Of a DNA stretch of 64,000 nucleotides, positions 39,068 to 47,236 are shown one piece after another. The stretch is from an uncultured Caryophanales bacterium. GTDB taxonomy: Bacteria; Bacillota_I; Bacilli_A; RF39; UBA660. The notes beneath the pieces are model-generated. The model made no database searches and had not been told where the DNA came from. It saw nothing but the letters and a program-made list of their open reading frames with translations. Positions within the stretch are counted from its first letter, which is position 1. Every line of letters starts with the position of its first letter. The stretch spans positions 71,835 to 135,834 of the forward strand of contig CAMOVZ010000003.1 of assembly GCA_946628045.1 (NCBI GenBank), written 5' to 3'. The translations under genes were made by a program, and so were the position numbers.

Positions 39068-39120
39068 ATTATCACCTCTAGATAATTTAAACATTTATTT
39101 ATTAAATAAATATTAAAAAT

Positions 39121-39129
39121 ATTATAACA
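39121..39129 (-). promoter_or_regulatory. Extended -10 promoter of the two-component operon
   Basis: Minus-strand TGTTATAAT joined to the T-run of the XRE gene's terminator; leader about 47 bases, longer than most here. Confidence 0.6.
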
Positions 39130-39130
39130 T

Positions 39131-39154
39131 AAAAAAAGAAGATTACTCTTCTTT
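39131..39154 (-). terminator. Terminator of the XRE/zinc-ribbon gene
   Basis: Minus strand stem AAAGAAGA / TCTTCTTT, 4-base loop, seven T; overlaps the stop codon. Confidence 0.82.
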
Positions 39155-39754
39155 AGTCATTACTTTTTTAGACCATGTTCTTTTACCACATTTAGGGCAT
39201 TTAAGGTATCTTGTTGTAGACATATGTGGTGCATATAAAACTTTTGCATATGATGGTACATGTTTATGATGACAAGCTCTACATTCATAGTATCCTGCAT
39301 CTACTTCTAGTTTTAATGCATAAAACATTGGAATCATTAATAATACTGTTGAAGCACAGATTATTGTGCCTAATACTGGTCCTTCTTCTAAAGTTAGACA
39401 AGCAAGTGTAATTATGCCTGCATAGAATAATACTGAAGTTACTAGAATAACCCACATACTAGTCATTAATTTCTTATTCTTAATCTCCTCTTGTTTAGCA
39501 AGTTCTATTAGTAACTCTTCTGTCTTTTTCTTTTCATCTTTCATATTTTCTTCACCAATTAAAAGTTCATTGACATTAATATCTAATATATTACATAAAT
39601 CTAACATCTTATCTGCATCAGGTAGAGATAATCCTCTTTCCCATTTAGATACAGCTCTATCTGTAATTAATAATTTTTCAGCTAACTCTTCTTGAGTTAA
39701 GTTTTTTTCTTTTCTCTTAGTAGAAATAAATTTACCTATTTTAATTAAATCCAT
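39143..39754 (-). CDS. XRE-type regulator with two membrane helices and zinc-ribbon tail
   Basis: 203 residues. The N-terminal helix-turn-helix (LTQEELAEKLLITDRAVSKWERG, about 18-40) is followed by two membrane helices (about 95-116, 124-144) and a cytosolic tail with four Cys in two pairs (CRACHHKH and CPKCGKRTW) that could form a zinc ribbon. This domain order is common in low-GC Gram-positive bacteria; its targets are unknown. The start has AAAGGAGGAAAAAG upstream. The gene is followed by a terminator and then the two-component promoter. Confidence 0.85.
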   Translation of the reverse strand: MDLIKIGKFISTKRKEKNLTQEELAEKLLITDRAVSKWERGLSLPDADKMLDLCNILDINVNELLIGEENMKDEKKKTEELLIELAKQEEIKNKKLMTSMWVILVTSVLFYAGIITLACLTLEEGPVLGTIICASTVLLMIPMFYALKLEVDAGYYECRACHHKHVPSYAKVLYAPHMSTTRYLKCPKCGKRTWSKKVMTKEE

Positions 39755-39825
39755 GAACTTTTTCCTCCTTTCATGAATTAATTTTATTATGAAAGATTAG
39801 TTTTTTACACATACTGGTGGTTGAG

Positions 39826-40452
39826 TTATTTTTTTATATAGAATGATCTTAATAATCCATAATTAAATAGTCTAGCTTTATTAGGCATTTCTTTTATTAC
39901 ATAATAACTAGCAGCAACATCTCCCATTGCAGCAATAGTCATACAATAAAAAATTAGGGCTACTGCGATATTATATGGCATAGGTATAAATTGAGGTAAA
40001 ATTAACCATATAGTAAATGGAATTATTCCTAAAATAAACATAGGTGCTAAACTCATTATTATGAATCTTGATTTAGAAACTAATTCTTCACAATATACAA
40101 AGTAAGCTCCATCTTTTTTAGATTTCCAAATTTCTTTTTCCACATTTTTTGGGTAAAATAATGCATGTATTATTTCATGGACAAAGGTTAATAAATAAAC
40201 TGAAATAATAACTATAAAGAAAGATATTATTACTTCTAAATTCATAGTTAAATGATAATCTATATCTTTTAATTTTAAATATGCAAATATTATCATTATT
40301 ATTACAATAGGAAGTATTAATAAAAATCCTAGTTTTAATTGTTCGCGTATATTATCTATTTTTCCAAATTCTATTGCATCTTTTGGAATAGTTTTTCTTT
40401 TTATTAATTGTGAATCATCTTGATAATTTCCTTTAAATTTTATATTAAACAT
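39826..40452 (-). CDS. DUF3267-family membrane protein (putative zinc metalloprotease fold)
   Basis: 208 residues with about four to five membrane helices. HEIIHALFYPKN (about 91-102) is the HExxH-like motif that defines DUF3267 and resembles site-2-type intramembrane proteases. A second acidic position needed for catalysis cannot be assigned with confidence, although GDVAASYYVIKEMP (about 178-191) is in the right area. Start ATG 40452 has AGGAG upstream. It lies nine bases after the kinase-like gene and is probably co-transcribed with it. Confidence 0.82.
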   Translation of the reverse strand: MFNIKFKGNYQDDSQLIKRKTIPKDAIEFGKIDNIREQLKLGFLLILPIVIIMIIFAYLKLKDIDYHLTMNLEVIISFFIVIISVYLLTFVHEIIHALFYPKNVEKEIWKSKKDGAYFVYCEELVSKSRFIIMSLAPMFILGIIPFTIWLILPQFIPMPYNIAVALIFYCMTIAAMGDVAASYYVIKEMPNKARLFNYGLLRSFYIKK

Positions 40453-40460
40453 AATTACTC

Positions 40461-40949
40461 CTATCTTTCTACTTTATAAATTACATCATATTCATCTTCT
40501 GTTGGTTCTTCCCAATAACTTATTAATTTATTTTTTAAACCATCATTAAAATAGAAGTCATTTCCACCTTTTCCTTCTAATACTTTTTTATTTCTTTCTT
40601 CTATATTTTTTTCCCAAGTGGCATCATCTACACATACATAGTGTATTTCATAATCTACTCCTACACTATCAAAATATTCTTTTATTTCATCTCTATCTTT
40701 TTTGGCCCATAATCCTCTTTCATAGATTACATTAGCACCTGCTTTTACTATTTCTCCTACTTTTTTATTTAAATATTTTTTTAATCTTTGTGAAAATACA
40801 TTATAAAATTCTCCTTGTTCGTTATTTATAAGATCATATGTTGCTTCATCTGGAGATATAATAACTGCATTTAAACTATCTTTAATCATTTTTGAATAAT
40901 AACTTTTACCACTACATATTTTTCCACATACTAATATTACTTTAGCCAT
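40461..40949 (-). CDS. P-loop kinase-like protein
   Basis: A 162-residue single-domain P-loop protein. Walker A GKICSGKSYYSKMI is at about residues 9-22. An Asp in SPDEAT and YERGLWAKKDRDEIKEYF follow, typical of small AAA_33-type nucleotide or polynucleotide kinases of unknown substrate. The start ATG follows GGTGATAAT; the extended -10 at 40965-40973 puts the mRNA start on the first G of GGTG. First gene of a two-gene unit with the DUF3267 protein. Confidence 0.75.
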   Translation of the reverse strand: MAKVILVCGKICSGKSYYSKMIKDSLNAVIISPDEATYDLINNEQGEFYNVFSQRLKKYLNKKVGEIVKAGANVIYERGLWAKKDRDEIKEYFDSVGVDYEIHYVCVDDATWEKNIEERNKKVLEGKGGNDFYFNDGLKNKLISYWEEPTEDEYDVIYKVER

Positions 40950-40964
40950 ATTATCACCAATTAA

Positions 40965-40973
40965 ATTATAACA
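40965..40973 (-). promoter_or_regulatory. Extended -10 promoter of the kinase-like gene
   Basis: Minus-strand TGTTATAAT after a terminator T-run; inferred start 40958 at the first base of GGTGATAATATG. Almost identical to the start module at 35420. Confidence 0.65.
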
Positions 40974-40998
40974 TAAAAAAACAGTCTTATGACTGTTT
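40974..40998 (-). terminator. Terminator of the CDF transporter gene
   Basis: Minus strand stem AAACAGTC / GACTGTTT, 4-base loop, seven T. Confidence 0.87.
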
Positions 40999-41882
40999 TA
41001 ATGATGATGGTGATGATGATTATGAACATGATTATCTATGTGACACTCTTTATCACTACATGCTTCTTCTTCTGTTTCAAGAATTGCATGACATATATTA
41101 TGTTCAACTAACTCTTCTCTTATTTCTTTTTTTACTTTAGAAATATCTTTAGCTTTAGATACTATATGCATAGTTGCATAATTATTATAACCATCTATAC
41201 TCCATACATGAATATGATGAATATCATCAACATCTTTTATTTCTAATAAATGTTTTTTTAACTCTTCAATATCTATATCTTTTGGAGTCTTTACTAAGAA
41301 TATATCTAATACTTCTTTTAAGTTTCTTAGTGAATTAATTAATATGAATAAAGCCACTCCAATAGACATAATAGAATCTAATATTTTAATATCTGTGAAG
41401 TTCATTATAATAGATCCTATTAATACTACTACCCAACCTAATACATCTTCTAACATATGTAGGTTAACTGATTTTTGATTAATGGAATCTCCTTCACGTG
41501 TTACATAAGCCGCAATAAAGTTTAATACTACTCCAATAACTGCGAAGATAATCATACCTTGGTAGTTAACTTCTTGTGGATTAAATAATCTTTTTATAGA
41601 TCCTACTATTACTAAGATAGAACCTACTAATAGGATTGTAGTTGTGATTACTCCTCCTAATACAGAGTATCGTTGATATCCATATGTATATTTATTATTA
41701 GCATGTTTTTTACTTTTTCTTTCTAAAAAGTAAGATATTCCAATAGAAGTTGCATCTCCTAAATCATGAATAGCATCAGAAATAATTGCTACTGAATTAG
41801 TAAATATTCCCCCAACAAATTCTATTATTGAGAAACTTATATTTAGTATAAAAGCTATTAATATATTTTTTTCTGTTTTCAT
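40998..41882 (-). CDS. Cation diffusion facilitator (Zn/Co-type exporter) with His-rich tail
   Basis: A 294-residue CDF exporter with six helices. Metal site A is built from SDAIHDLGDATS in helix 2 and HMLEDVLGW in helix 5, the HxxxD/HxxxD pattern of zinc-type members. A cytosolic ferredoxin-like domain follows (about 205-270; DDIHHIHVWSIDGYNNYATMH). The protein ends in CHIDNHVHNHHHHHH, a cluster of nine His in 15 residues that probably binds or senses metal. It lies ten bases after a ZIP importer gene, so export and import are co-transcribed. Manganese or cobalt cannot be excluded. Confidence 0.93.
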   Translation of the reverse strand: MKTEKNILIAFILNISFSIIEFVGGIFTNSVAIISDAIHDLGDATSIGISYFLERKSKKHANNKYTYGYQRYSVLGGVITTTILLVGSILVIVGSIKRLFNPQEVNYQGMIIFAVIGVVLNFIAAYVTREGDSINQKSVNLHMLEDVLGWVVVLIGSIIMNFTDIKILDSIMSIGVALFILINSLRNLKEVLDIFLVKTPKDIDIEELKKHLLEIKDVDDIHHIHVWSIDGYNNYATMHIVSKAKDISKVKKEIREELVEHNICHAILETEEEACSDKECHIDNHVHNHHHHHH

Positions 41883-41892
41883 ATTCCTCCTA

Positions 41893-42669
41893 TTATCCTA
41901 AGGCTACATCTAGAATCATCATTATAATAAATCCTAGAGAAAAACCAATAGTTCCTAAGTTAGAATGTTTTCCCACTTGCGATGAGGGAATTAATTCTTC
42001 TACTACTACATATATCATGGCACCTGCGGCAAATGATAATAAATATGGTAGAATTGGAACTACTAATGTAGTTAATAAAATTGTGATTAATCCACCTATT
42101 GGTTCAACTATACCTGATAAAGTACCATATATAAATGATTTTATTTTAGAATTGCCTTCTTCTTTTAATGGCATTGAGATAATAGCTCCTTCTGGAAAGT
42201 TTTGTATCGCAATACCAATTGACAAAGCTATAGCTCCTGCCATTGTGATAGTATTATTACCACTAATAGCTCCAGCTAATGCAACTCCTACTGCCATACC
42301 TTCTGGAATATTATGAAGGGTTACTGCTAAAACCATCATAGTTGTTTTACTTAGTTTTGTTTTTAATCCTTCTTGTTCTTTTGTTTTAACATGTAGATGC
42401 GGAATAATATTATCAAGTATAAGTAAGAATATTATACCTAATATAAATCCAATTGTAGCTGGAAGCCATGCAATTAGTTTTTGTTCTTGAGCCATATCAA
42501 TAGATGGTATTAGAAGTGACCAAACTGATGCTGCGACCATAACTCCTGCAGCAAATCCTAATAAAATTTTTTCAAGTTTTACATTCATCTTGTTTTTCAT
42601 TAGAAAAACCATAGCTGCACCTAATGTTGTTCCAATAAATGGAATTATTAAACCTATAAATAGATTCAT
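41893..42669 (-). CDS. ZIP-family (GufA-type) metal transporter
   Basis: Eight helices in 258 residues. Helix 4 has LHNIPEGMAVGVA and helix 5 IQNFPEGAIISM, the GufA-subfamily metal pathway, with EELIPSSQ near helix 7. ZIP proteins carry zinc or related divalent metals toward the cytosol. Start set at ATG 42669, with AGGTGATTTAT before it; the GTG nine bases earlier lies in the ribosome site. It follows the ABC permease gene by nine bases and precedes the CDF exporter by ten, so the ABC-ZIP-CDF genes may share a transcript under the TetR regulator. Confidence 0.92.
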   Translation of the reverse strand: MNLFIGLIIPFIGTTLGAAMVFLMKNKMNVKLEKILLGFAAGVMVAASVWSLLIPSIDMAQEQKLIAWLPATIGFILGIIFLLILDNIIPHLHVKTKEQEGLKTKLSKTTMMVLAVTLHNIPEGMAVGVALAGAISGNNTITMAGAIALSIGIAIQNFPEGAIISMPLKEEGNSKIKSFIYGTLSGIVEPIGGLITILLTTLVVPILPYLLSFAAGAMIYVVVEELIPSSQVGKHSNLGTIGFSLGFIIMMILDVALG

Positions 42670-42678
42670 ATAAATCAC

Positions 42679-45045
42679 CTACTCATTTCCTTTTAGACTT
42701 GTGACCATATCTATTTTTTTAATTTTTCTTGATAGGAATTTAGATACTAAGTAAGATACTATAAATGTACCTATTGAAGCTATTAAATAAGTTCTTATAG
42801 ATATACTAGCTCCAAAATCATAATGTTCTTCAATAGCAGTTTTAAACAACCAATCTGTTAAGTAATAACCTAGTGGTAGGCCTAATATAATAGATATTAT
42901 AGCTATCCAGTTATTTTGTTTTATAAAGATATTTTCTATTTGTTTATCTTTAAATCCTAATACTTTTAGAGTTGAGAATTGGTATTGTTTTTCTGTATAT
43001 GAAAGTATTCCTAAGTTATATATAATTATAGCACCTAAAAGTATAGCAATACCAATAATTAATACTAACATTGTTTTCATCATAGAAAGCATACCTACCA
43101 TACCATCTTTTAGATTTTCTATATCTTGAATAGTTTCTATGTTTTCTATTTCTTTTGTTTTACTTAGGTCTATATTAGTATATAATGAATCAGGTTTATA
43201 TTCAATTCCTAAACTTTCTAGATAAGTTCTTGTCATAGATATATTTTGATTTTGTGGATCTTTATTAAATCCTATTATTTTAGATTTATAGTATTTATCA
43301 TCTCCATAAATATGCCATGTTATTTCATCATTTAATTTATATCCTTTAGTAGAAGCTAATTTATAAGTTACATAGATTCCATCATCTGTAGGTTTAGATT
43401 TAATTTTATTTTTATTATCAACAAACCTTATATAGTTATTAGCATCAGTTACAAAGATATTATTAGATTCTCTTTTTCCTTTTTCATCTTTTATTTCTAT
43501 ACCTATACTTTGAGATGTATTTTTACCATATTTATCATATAGTTCATTTAAGTCTTCATTAGAAATATTTTCTTTAATATTTAATTTATAATCAAAGTTA
43601 TATAAATCATCAAATTGTAGTTTTACAAAGAAATTCATTGAGTCTAGCATACCAAAAGCACAAACTATTAACATACAGCAGCCTACTACTCCAGCAAGTC
43701 CCATAAATGTCCTCATTTTATTTCTTAATATATCTCTTATATTCCAAATAGATGAGAAACTTAATTTCTTAAATATTTTCTTTTTAGTTATACTAATAGT
43801 TTTTGATTTAACACTTGGTATTTTAGTTCTTAATGTTTCAGCAGGATTTTCTTTTAAAATTGTTCTTCCTGTGATGTAAGTTATTAAAGCAACTATACCT
43901 ATTACTATTAAAGCTACTAAATAACTTGTTTCATTCATTGATGGACTTCCATTTGGTATTTCAAAGAATTCCATTTCTAGATTAATAAATATACTACCTA
44001 TTATGAAGTATCCTAATATTAATCCTATAATTGATGATAATACACTAATCCAAAATCCATAACCAATATAATGGAATAATATTTTTCTATTACTAAATCC
44101 TAATGCTTTTAAAGTACCTATTTGTACTCTTTGTTTTTTTACTACTCTTGTCATTGTAGTTATTACTGATAACATTGCAATAAATAAGAATATACCTGAG
44201 AATACTCCTACATAAGTTTTACCTTCATCAATTTCACCTTGATAAGCAACATATGAAGATGTATCTTCTACTTTAATAATTGCTTTAGCATTTTTTACTT
44301 TATCTTCTATATCAATTTTTACTTTATCTACATTAGATTTTTTATTAACATCAACCATGATACTTGAATATGGAATATATTCTTTATAATTAAAGTTTGG
44401 CATTACCATATCAAATATATTTTCATTTATACCTGTTTCTTTTATAACTAAGTTTTTAATATATTCCTCAGTTATTTCATTAACAGACATATAAGCAAAT
44501 CCAAATTCTTTTCTATCTGGATATAATTCAGAAGAATCTCTTACATCATATAAATGATCTGGGACATTTATTAGTCCTAATACTTTTTCATGTAACTCCA
44601 TTCCATCATATTTAACTAATACTTCGTCTCCTACTTTAATATTATTTTCTATTGCATAGAAATTATCTAACCATATACCACTTTTATTAGGATCAAATTT
44701 TTCTCCTTTATATACATAGAATTTAGATATATTATTTGTTTCTATAAAGTTTAATAATAATGTTTTATCATTATCAGTAGTAGCAGTTACTGATAACTTT
44801 AATTCAGCGTCATTTACATTATCTATTTCTTTTATAGTATTTAAATCATCATGGTTTAATAGACCCATTGCGCTTAAGTCATATAAATTATTTTCAGAAT
44901 AAAACTTATCACTAGTTTTTTTCATACCATCCATATATGCTTCTATTCCAGAATAAGCCATTATTCCGATCATAATCATTAAAAAGATTGTGATAAACTG
45001 AGACAAATTTTTTCTTATGTCTCTAAACATTTTTCTTTTTAACAT
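42679..45045 (-). CDS. FtsX/MacB-type ABC transporter permease
   Basis: A large permease of about 788 residues with a typical layout: one N-terminal helix (about 10-32), a long extracellular region, three helices near 275-395, another helix after a linker, a second extracellular region, and three terminal helices (about 655-780). Both FtsX blocks are visible (VQIGTLKALGFSNRKILFHY and QYQFSTLKVLGFKDKQIENIF). Such permeases do not import; they move or expel hydrophobic compounds or lipoproteins, or act mechanically. ATG 45045 gives MLKRKMFRDI, the usual start in this family; ATG 45063 has no ribosome site. The partner ATPase gene is one base upstream. Confidence 0.9.
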   Translation of the reverse strand: MLKRKMFRDIRKNLSQFITIFLMIMIGIMAYSGIEAYMDGMKKTSDKFYSENNLYDLSAMGLLNHDDLNTIKEIDNVNDAELKLSVTATTDNDKTLLLNFIETNNISKFYVYKGEKFDPNKSGIWLDNFYAIENNIKVGDEVLVKYDGMELHEKVLGLINVPDHLYDVRDSSELYPDRKEFGFAYMSVNEITEEYIKNLVIKETGINENIFDMVMPNFNYKEYIPYSSIMVDVNKKSNVDKVKIDIEDKVKNAKAIIKVEDTSSYVAYQGEIDEGKTYVGVFSGIFLFIAMLSVITTMTRVVKKQRVQIGTLKALGFSNRKILFHYIGYGFWISVLSSIIGLILGYFIIGSIFINLEMEFFEIPNGSPSMNETSYLVALIVIGIVALITYITGRTILKENPAETLRTKIPSVKSKTISITKKKIFKKLSFSSIWNIRDILRNKMRTFMGLAGVVGCCMLIVCAFGMLDSMNFFVKLQFDDLYNFDYKLNIKENISNEDLNELYDKYGKNTSQSIGIEIKDEKGKRESNNIFVTDANNYIRFVDNKNKIKSKPTDDGIYVTYKLASTKGYKLNDEITWHIYGDDKYYKSKIIGFNKDPQNQNISMTRTYLESLGIEYKPDSLYTNIDLSKTKEIENIETIQDIENLKDGMVGMLSMMKTMLVLIIGIAILLGAIIIYNLGILSYTEKQYQFSTLKVLGFKDKQIENIFIKQNNWIAIISIILGLPLGYYLTDWLFKTAIEEHYDFGASISIRTYLIASIGTFIVSYLVSKFLSRKIKKIDMVTSLKGNE

Positions 45046-45046
45046 A

Positions 45047-45748
45047 TTACCACTTAACCTCATCTATGTTTTTTGGATGGCGATTAAGTTCATTTGATTC
45101 TACTTTTCCATTTTTAATTCTAATTACACGATCTGCAATATCTGCGATTAATGCGTTATGTGTAACTATAATTACAGTTGTATCTTCATCACTTTGCCTT
45201 CTTAAAAGTTTTAATACTTCAACACCTGTTTTAGAGTCTAGTGCTCCTGTTGGTTCATCACAAAGTAATATTTTAGGATTTTTCATAATAGCTCTAGCTA
45301 TTGAAACACGTTGTTGTTCTCCACCTGATAATTCACCTGGAAATTTATTAGCATGTCTTAATAATCCTACACTTTTTAATACTTCTTTAGAGTCTTTACT
45401 AGTATTAGTAACATCTTTAATTAGATTAACATTTTCTTCTACTGTTAGGGTTGGCATTATATTATAAAATTGAAATATAAATCCAACGTCGTTAGCTCTG
45501 TATCTAGTTAATTCTTTATCACTAAATTTAGCTATATCACTTTCTCCTATTAAAATACTTCCACTAGTGGCTTTATCCATACCACCTAATAGATTTAAAA
45601 GTGTTGATTTACCTGCTCCACTAGGTCCTAGTATTACAACAAATTCTCCACTATTAATATTTAAATCTATTCCATCTAGAGCATTAAATTTTTGCTCTCC
45701 AACTATATATGTTTTTTTAACATTCTTAAGTTCTATAAAACTTTTCAT
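45047..45748 (-). CDS. MacB-type ABC transporter ATPase
   Basis: 233 residues with Walker A GPSGAGKST (about 41-49), Q-loop in FIFQFYNIMPTLTV, signature LSGGEQQRVSIARAI, Walker B ILLCDEPTGALD and H-loop VTHN. This is the LolD/MacB class that works with FtsX-like permeases. Start ATG 45748 follows GGAGGTAAAC. The promoter at 45788-45816 has a TetR-type palindrome over its start point, so the operon is probably repressed by the divergent regulator. Confidence 0.95.
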   Translation of the reverse strand: MKSFIELKNVKKTYIVGEQKFNALDGIDLNINSGEFVVILGPSGAGKSTLLNLLGGMDKATSGSILIGESDIAKFSDKELTRYRANDVGFIFQFYNIMPTLTVEENVNLIKDVTNTSKDSKEVLKSVGLLRHANKFPGELSGGEQQRVSIARAIMKNPKILLCDEPTGALDSKTGVEVLKLLRRQSDEDTTVIIVTHNALIADIADRVIRIKNGKVESNELNRHPKNIDEVKW

Positions 45749-45764
45749 GTTTACCTCCTTCTGA

Positions 45765-45786
45765 AATATGAAATATATTTCATATT
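45765..45786. promoter_or_regulatory. TetR-type operator 1 (ABC operon side)
   Basis: A perfect 22-bp palindrome with 11-base arms (AATATGAAATA and its complement). It covers about -5 to +17 of the inferred ABC operon transcript. Confidence 0.78.
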
Positions 45787-45787
45787 A

Positions 45788-45816
45788 ATTATATTCTTAT
45801 GATACAAATTAGTCAA
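45788..45816 (-). promoter_or_regulatory. Promoter of the ABC exporter operon
   Basis: Minus strand: -35 TTGACT (45811-45816), 17-base spacer, -10 TATAAT (45788-45793), inferred start about 45781 inside operator 1. Confidence 0.78.
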
Positions 45817-45820
45817 TAAA

Positions 45821-45842
45821 AATATGAATTTTATTTCATATT
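45821..45842. promoter_or_regulatory. TetR-type operator 2 (regulator side)
   Basis: Imperfect copy of operator 1 (arms AATATGAATTT and TATTTCATATT, two mismatched pairs), 56 bases away. It overlaps the -35 region of the tetR promoter. Confidence 0.72.
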
Positions 45843-45862
45843 TTTTTGAAGTATGATATAAT
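45834..45862 (+). promoter_or_regulatory. Promoter of the TetR-family gene
   Basis: -10 TATAAT (45857-45862), 17-base spacer, weak -35 TTTCAT (45834-45839) lying inside operator 2. The inferred start (about 45869) is one base before AGGTGG. Confidence 0.62.
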
Positions 45863-45879
45863 TAATTTGAGGTGGAGTT

Positions 45880-46479
45880 ATGTTAGATACAGTTCGTGAG
45901 CCTAAACAACAAAGAGCTATAGAGAAAAAAGAAAAAATTATTGAAGCGGGATTTAGTCTTATTTGTAAAAATGGTTATCATAATACTAATACTGCAGAAA
46001 TAGCAAAAGCCGCTGGAGTTTCAACTGGAATTTTATACCAATATTTTAAAGATAAGTATGATATATTAATTCTTGGTTTAGAGAAATATGGTGATAAAAT
46101 TTTTTTTCCTATGTTAAATACTAAAAATATTAAATTTAATGATTTTGATTCATTTATTAAAAATATGATTAAACATTATATAAATGATCATAAAGTATCT
46201 AATACTGCTCATGAAGAGATAATGTCTATGGTACATTCTGATATGAAGGTAGCTGATTATTATTATAAAAGAGAGTTAGAAATGACTAATTCTATAAAAG
46301 ATATATTAATAAGTAATGGGTTTATTGATGATAACTTATATGAAAAAGTTCACGTTATGATTGGATTAATTGATAATTTATGTCATGAAGTTACTTATCA
46401 TAAACATAGTGATATGAATTATGATATTATGACTGATATAGTAATCAATAGTATTAAAGAGTTATTTAAAAACGACTAG
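45880..46479 (+). CDS. TetR-family transcriptional repressor of the ABC exporter
   Basis: 199 residues. N-terminal helix-turn-helix with NTAEIAKAAGVSTGILYQYFKDKYDIL (about 36-62), the TetR signature, then an all-helical ligand-binding domain. It is divergent from the ABC exporter operon. The 131-base gap holds two copies of one palindrome, one over each promoter, so it probably represses both operons until it binds the exporter's substrate. The ligand is unknown. A bidirectional terminator follows. Confidence 0.92.
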   Translation: MLDTVREPKQQRAIEKKEKIIEAGFSLICKNGYHNTNTAEIAKAAGVSTGILYQYFKDKYDILILGLEKYGDKIFFPMLNTKNIKFNDFDSFIKNMIKHYINDHKVSNTAHEEIMSMVHSDMKVADYYYKRELEMTNSIKDILISNGFIDDNLYEKVHVMIGLIDNLCHEVTYHKHSDMNYDIMTDIVINSIKELFKND

Positions 46480-46491
46480 TTTAGTCGTTTT
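46469..46491. terminator. Bidirectional terminator between tetR and the YibE/F operon
   Basis: Stem AAAACGACTA / TAGTCGTTTT with a 3-base loop. It covers both stop codons of the convergent genes. Confidence 0.85.
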
Positions 46492-47236
46492 CTTTTTTGT
46501 TTAATAATGATCTTGCTGTAATATATGCTGTTATTGGTATAACAATTATACAGCCTATACCGCTAAATAGTATTCTTATTAGTTCTGCTACAAATGTTTT
46601 TGCATTAATAATATTAGAAATTGTATAGTTACAACTATAGAACCATATTAATAATGTCATAAAATCTCCTAGAAATGCAAACATTAATGTATTAGTTGTA
46701 GTACATAATATATCTTTACCTATATTCATTCCTGATTTAAATAATTCTTTTTTAGATAATTTTTTATTATTAACATGTACTTCATATAATGCTGATGATA
46801 TAGCAATTGATGAATCTACTGTAGCTCCTATTAAGCTTATTAAAATCATGGAAATAGCTATATTTGTATAATCTATTCTTATATCATAAGAAAACATATT
46901 TATTTCTTCATAAGATTCATAACCAAAACCAGCTATTCTTGAGATATATGTTATTACTAATATAAGTAATGCTAATATTATTAATACTATTATTATTGAT
47001 TTTAAACTTGATTCTGTTTTTATATTTTTTTCATTAACAAAATATAAAATAATATAACTTACTATAAAGCATCCAATTAATGAGCATATAATTGGATTTA
47101 GTCCTAGAGCTATTAAATAGAATATAACCATTAATATTAAAAAGTTAAATATTAATGATAAAAATAGTTTTATTCCTCTTTTTCTATCAATATATATCAT
47201 TAATAGGAATAGTATTATTATTAATATTATATTCAT
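46481..47236 (-). CDS. YibE/F-family membrane protein (second of pair)
   Basis: A 251-residue integral membrane protein with about seven helices. The family pattern GATVDSSIAISSALYEVH and GMNIGKDILCTTTNTLMFAFLGDFM (about 140-205) is clear, and matches the corresponding part of the upstream protein. It lacks the N-terminal extracellular part, so it probably pairs with the larger protein. The start shares a base with the previous stop (TAATG type). YibE/F proteins are suspected transporters with no firm substrate. Confidence 0.8.
   Translation of the reverse strand: MNIILIIILFLLMIYIDRKRGIKLFLSLIFNFLILMVIFYLIALGLNPIICSLIGCFIVSYIILYFVNEKNIKTESSLKSIIIVLIILALLILVITYISRIAGFGYESYEEINMFSYDIRIDYTNIAISMILISLIGATVDSSIAISSALYEVHVNNKKLSKKELFKSGMNIGKDILCTTTNTLMFAFLGDFMTLLIWFYSCNYTISNIINAKTFVAELIRILFSGIGCIIVIPITAYITARSLLNKKEND

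Noticed and set aside
45066..45467. 133-codon plus-strand frame opposite the ABC ATPase
   Set aside because: Antisense to a gene with all ATPase motifs; no ribosome site.
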